Assembly (NCBI GenBank): GCA_038329865.1
Contig: JBBQNK010000018.1
Coordinates: forward strand, 21,513 to 85,512
Origin: JANMES01 sp038329865
GTDB lineage: Bacteria > Planctomycetota > Phycisphaerae > Tepidisphaerales > Tepidisphaeraceae
Length of the DNA: 64,000 bases
Direction: 5' to 3'
The notes under the pieces are model-generated. The model was not told the origin of the DNA, did not search any database, and saw only the letters and a list, made by a program, of their open reading frames with translations. Shown piece after piece: positions 62,389 to 64,000 of the stretch. Within the stretch, counting starts at the first letter, position 1; every line of letters starts with the position of its first letter. Made by a program: the position numbers and the translations under genes.

Positions 62389-63387
62389 CTAATGATCGGC
62401 GCTGAAATAGTCACGGACCAGATCGCGATAAGCGTCCGGCACGCTGCCGTCCTGAACGGCGTTGAGGGCGGCGGCGCGGTCGGCGGGCCAATGGTCGCTG
62501 GACCACGGAGCAGCGGCATGATCGGCCGGGCGGGCGGTCGTGCTTTCACCGCTGCGGCCGGGGGTCGTCACGCCGATGGAACCGGCCCCGTTGCCGACGG
62601 CGAGTTGCGCGGTCGAATCGTTCGCGTTGCCCGGCGCGCCGCCGTGTGGCGTTGCCGTTTGATCGGCATTCGTTGAATGAGTCTGCGACGCATGCTCGCC
62701 ACCTGCTGCGTTGGATGATTGGCCGCTCGATCCGGCTGCGTGGCCGGTGCCGGCGGATTGCGAATCCTGCGGCGCGCCGTGATGCGAGAAGTCATCCGAC
62801 GAAGCTTCTTTCCCGCCGACCACAGGCCGGCCGTTTGCCAGCGTAGTGGACGCGCCGTTTGCCGCCGTCGGCGACCGCCCGATTGCGGCGTTGCTGGTTT
62901 CGCCCGCGCGAGAATCGCTTCCGTTGCCGGCCAACAGGCTGAGCACGAGCACCATCGCCCACGCCAGCCCGACGCCGCCCCACGCCCGCGCACCGAATCG
63001 ATTGAGCATTACTTCTGAAGGCGATCGAGTCGTGCAGGCGCGCGTCGCCATGGCGCGAACGGCTTGGCCGAAGTCGTCGGTCGAAGACAGCACCGCTGAC
63101 GAGAGCAAATCCGCCAAGCGGAGTTGCTCATCCGCCTGCATGACCGCCTCAAGCCGGGTCGGCCGGCGGATCAAACCCCACGCGGCGCCGACAAGCACCG
63201 CCGTCGCGATCAGCATCGGCGCGATCGGCCCGGTCGCCACGCCGCGATACTCCGCCGTCAGCGTCAGTACGCACGCCACGCCCGCCGCCGTCGCGAGGCA
63301 AATGCCAACACGCTCTATCAAACGGATCACCACCGCCCGCCGATGCAGGGCGCTGACGAAGTGATCGAATGTGTCAGGGTTCGGCAT
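62389..63387 (-). CDS. Membrane protein with low-complexity Ser/Asn/Ala-rich domain
   Basis: A 332-residue protein with two adjacent membrane helices near 28-46 and 52-70, a helical cytoplasmic segment (LIRRPTRLEAVMQADEQLRL ADLLSSAVL), a third helix (about 140-155) and then about 170 residues of disordered, Ser/Asn/Thr/His-rich sequence. The C-terminus (AALNAVQDGSVPDAYRDLVR DYFSADH) is a short folded-looking helix pair. It resembles conserved planctomycete proteins found beside MoxR/DUF58 genes, but no such neighbour is seen here. Function unknown. Confidence 0.72.
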   Translation of the reverse strand: MPNPDTFDHFVSALHRRAVVIRLIERVGICLATAAGVACVLTLTAEYRGVATGPIAPMLIATAVLVGAAWGLIRRPTRLEAVMQADEQLRLADLLSSAVLSSTDDFGQAVRAMATRACTTRSPSEVMLNRFGARAWGGVGLAWAMVLVLSLLAGNGSDSRAGETSNAAIGRSPTAANGASTTLANGRPVVGGKEASSDDFSHHGAPQDSQSAGTGHAAGSSGQSSNAAGGEHASQTHSTNADQTATPHGGAPGNANDSTAQLAVGNGAGSIGVTTPGRSGESTTARPADHAAAPWSSDHWPADRAAALNAVQDGSVPDAYRDLVRDYFSADH

Positions 63388-63455
63388 ACTGTAAACCTAG
63401 CAGGGTTTGGCGGTGCGCTTCGGATTTGCACAGCCGACTGTTCGCAATCGGCCGC

Positions 63456-63860
63456 TCAGTTCAGCCCCGCCCGCAATTCCGCCACGGCGTCGCTGATGCA
63501 CGACAAGTGCGGGTTGATTTCCAGCGCCTTCTCATAACACTCGATCGCCTCGGCGTGGCGATGAAGATGAGCGTCACAATGGCCCAGCCCCGCCCATGCG
63601 CCGAAGTGGCAAGGCATTAACTGGATCGTATGCCGGCAGTCCTGGGCGGATTCCTCGTATTCTTCCTTCAGATAGTGAGCGATCGCCCGCTGGTTGTACG
63701 CCTCGGCAAAGTCCGGGTCGCGCTCGATCGCGTGCGTGAAATGCCCGACGGCCTCGTCATATTCGCGCTTGCTGAGACATTCCAACCCGCGCATGATCGC
63801 GCGGTTCGCACAGTCGCTGCCACAGCGGAACCAGATCGACCACAGTGCGTGCTCGGCCAT
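63456..63860 (-). CDS. Tetratricopeptide-repeat protein
   Basis: A 134-residue protein with three TPR units: AIMRGLECLSKREYDEAVGH FTHAIERDPD, AEAYNQRAIAHYLKEEYEES AQDCRHTIQLMP, and GAWAGLGHCDAHLHRHAEAI ECYEKALEINP. These fold into a helical scaffold for protein contacts. The start is either ATG 63860 or ATG 63878; the first is preferred because the repeats start soon after. It is the last gene on this side of the window. Its partner is unknown. Confidence 0.82.
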   Translation of the reverse strand: MAEHALWSIWFRCGSDCANRAIMRGLECLSKREYDEAVGHFTHAIERDPDFAEAYNQRAIAHYLKEEYEESAQDCRHTIQLMPCHFGAWAGLGHCDAHLHRHAEAIECYEKALEINPHLSCISDAVAELRAGLN

Positions 63861-64000
63861 CCTTACGATTACCCACATCTCCGGCGGTCGGGGCGGCGGA
63901 GGGGCCGGTGTTCGGCGGGAGCGGCTTCGCCGGCGGCACCGTCGGCGAGGTCATGGACGGCGGACCTTGGTCTAGCGGTCCGATCGTCCGTAGCCTTGTA
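63861..64000 (-). other. Window edge, no assignable gene
   Basis: Two minus-strand frames are open here: one stops at 63869, just before the TPR start, and another (Pro/Thr/Ala-rich) runs on into the TPR gene. Either could be the end of a gene that begins outside the window. I cannot choose between them from this sequence. Confidence 0.3.

Noticed and set aside
63757..63954. Pro/Thr-rich minus-strand frame ahead of and into the TPR gene
   Set aside because: It overlaps the TPR gene by about 100 bases in another frame; it could be the end of a gene outside the window but cannot be supported.

Overview
The window is a 64 kb piece of a GC-rich bacterial chromosome. The gene content points to a planctomycete, most likely class Phycisphaerae: a type IV prepilin-like protein with a GFTLVE methylation motif and a long secreted body, secreted proteins that begin with Thr-Gln-Pro runs after the signal peptide, a TatC with a large extra loop, an AraC/phytanoyl-CoA-dioxygenase pair, and many genes of unknown function with a single membrane anchor. 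This assignment is inference from gene style; no rRNA, tRNA or marker tree is available here. I saw no insertion sequence, prophage, CRISPR array or RNA gene.

Region 1-13 kb is a surface-polysaccharide locus. An ABC exporter (Wzm-like permease, Wzt-like ATPase with a sugar-binding tail) is translationally coupled by ATGA overlaps to one very large gene that joins a sulfotransferase, a family 2 glycosyltransferase and a SAM methyltransferase. Next come a GtrB-like glycosyltransferase with a DUF2304 partner, another family 2 glycosyltransferase, an ArnT-like membrane glycosyltransferase, a zinc-ribbon methyltransferase, an inositol-monophosphatase-family enzyme and an arabinokinase/galactokinase-type GHMP kinase. 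Together these could make, modify, cap and export a polysaccharide.

Region 13-34 kb is mixed: a stand-alone BLUF blue-light sensor, a methyltransferase, alanine racemase, a Bax-inhibitor-like protein, an AsmA-like protein, S-adenosylhomocysteinase close to an ArsR-methyltransferase regulator that resembles SahR, a ferredoxin-reductase-like flavoprotein, a Spinster-type MFS transporter, a TadG-like protein with a possible lectin tail followed by a thioredoxin-like protein, the DUF3300-DUF2950 pair, a DNA photolyase, and a 2-hydroxyacid dehydrogenase. Region 34-38 kb holds a KGG-repeat stress protein and a heparinase II/III-type polysaccharide lyase that is split by a one-base frameshift.

Region 38-56 kb is core metabolism and cell envelope: 2-oxoglutarate dehydrogenase E1 and E2 (with a structured leader), TatC, inorganic pyrophosphatase, two membrane glycosyltransferases, citrate synthase with a clear sigma-70-type promoter, the MurQ-AnmK muropeptide recycling pair, and the ClpS-Aat N-degron pair. 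Region 56-64 kb has TilS, several envelope proteins of unknown function, an AraC regulator divergent from a phytanoyl-CoA dioxygenase, a methyltransferase and a TPR protein.

A striking feature at all scales is the number of near-perfect inverted repeats (about 15) between genes, nearly all with different arm sequences. Several run into reading frames and produce false N-terminal extensions, and one sits in frame inside the linker of the E2 subunit gene. Start codons below were corrected for this where the sequence allowed it.
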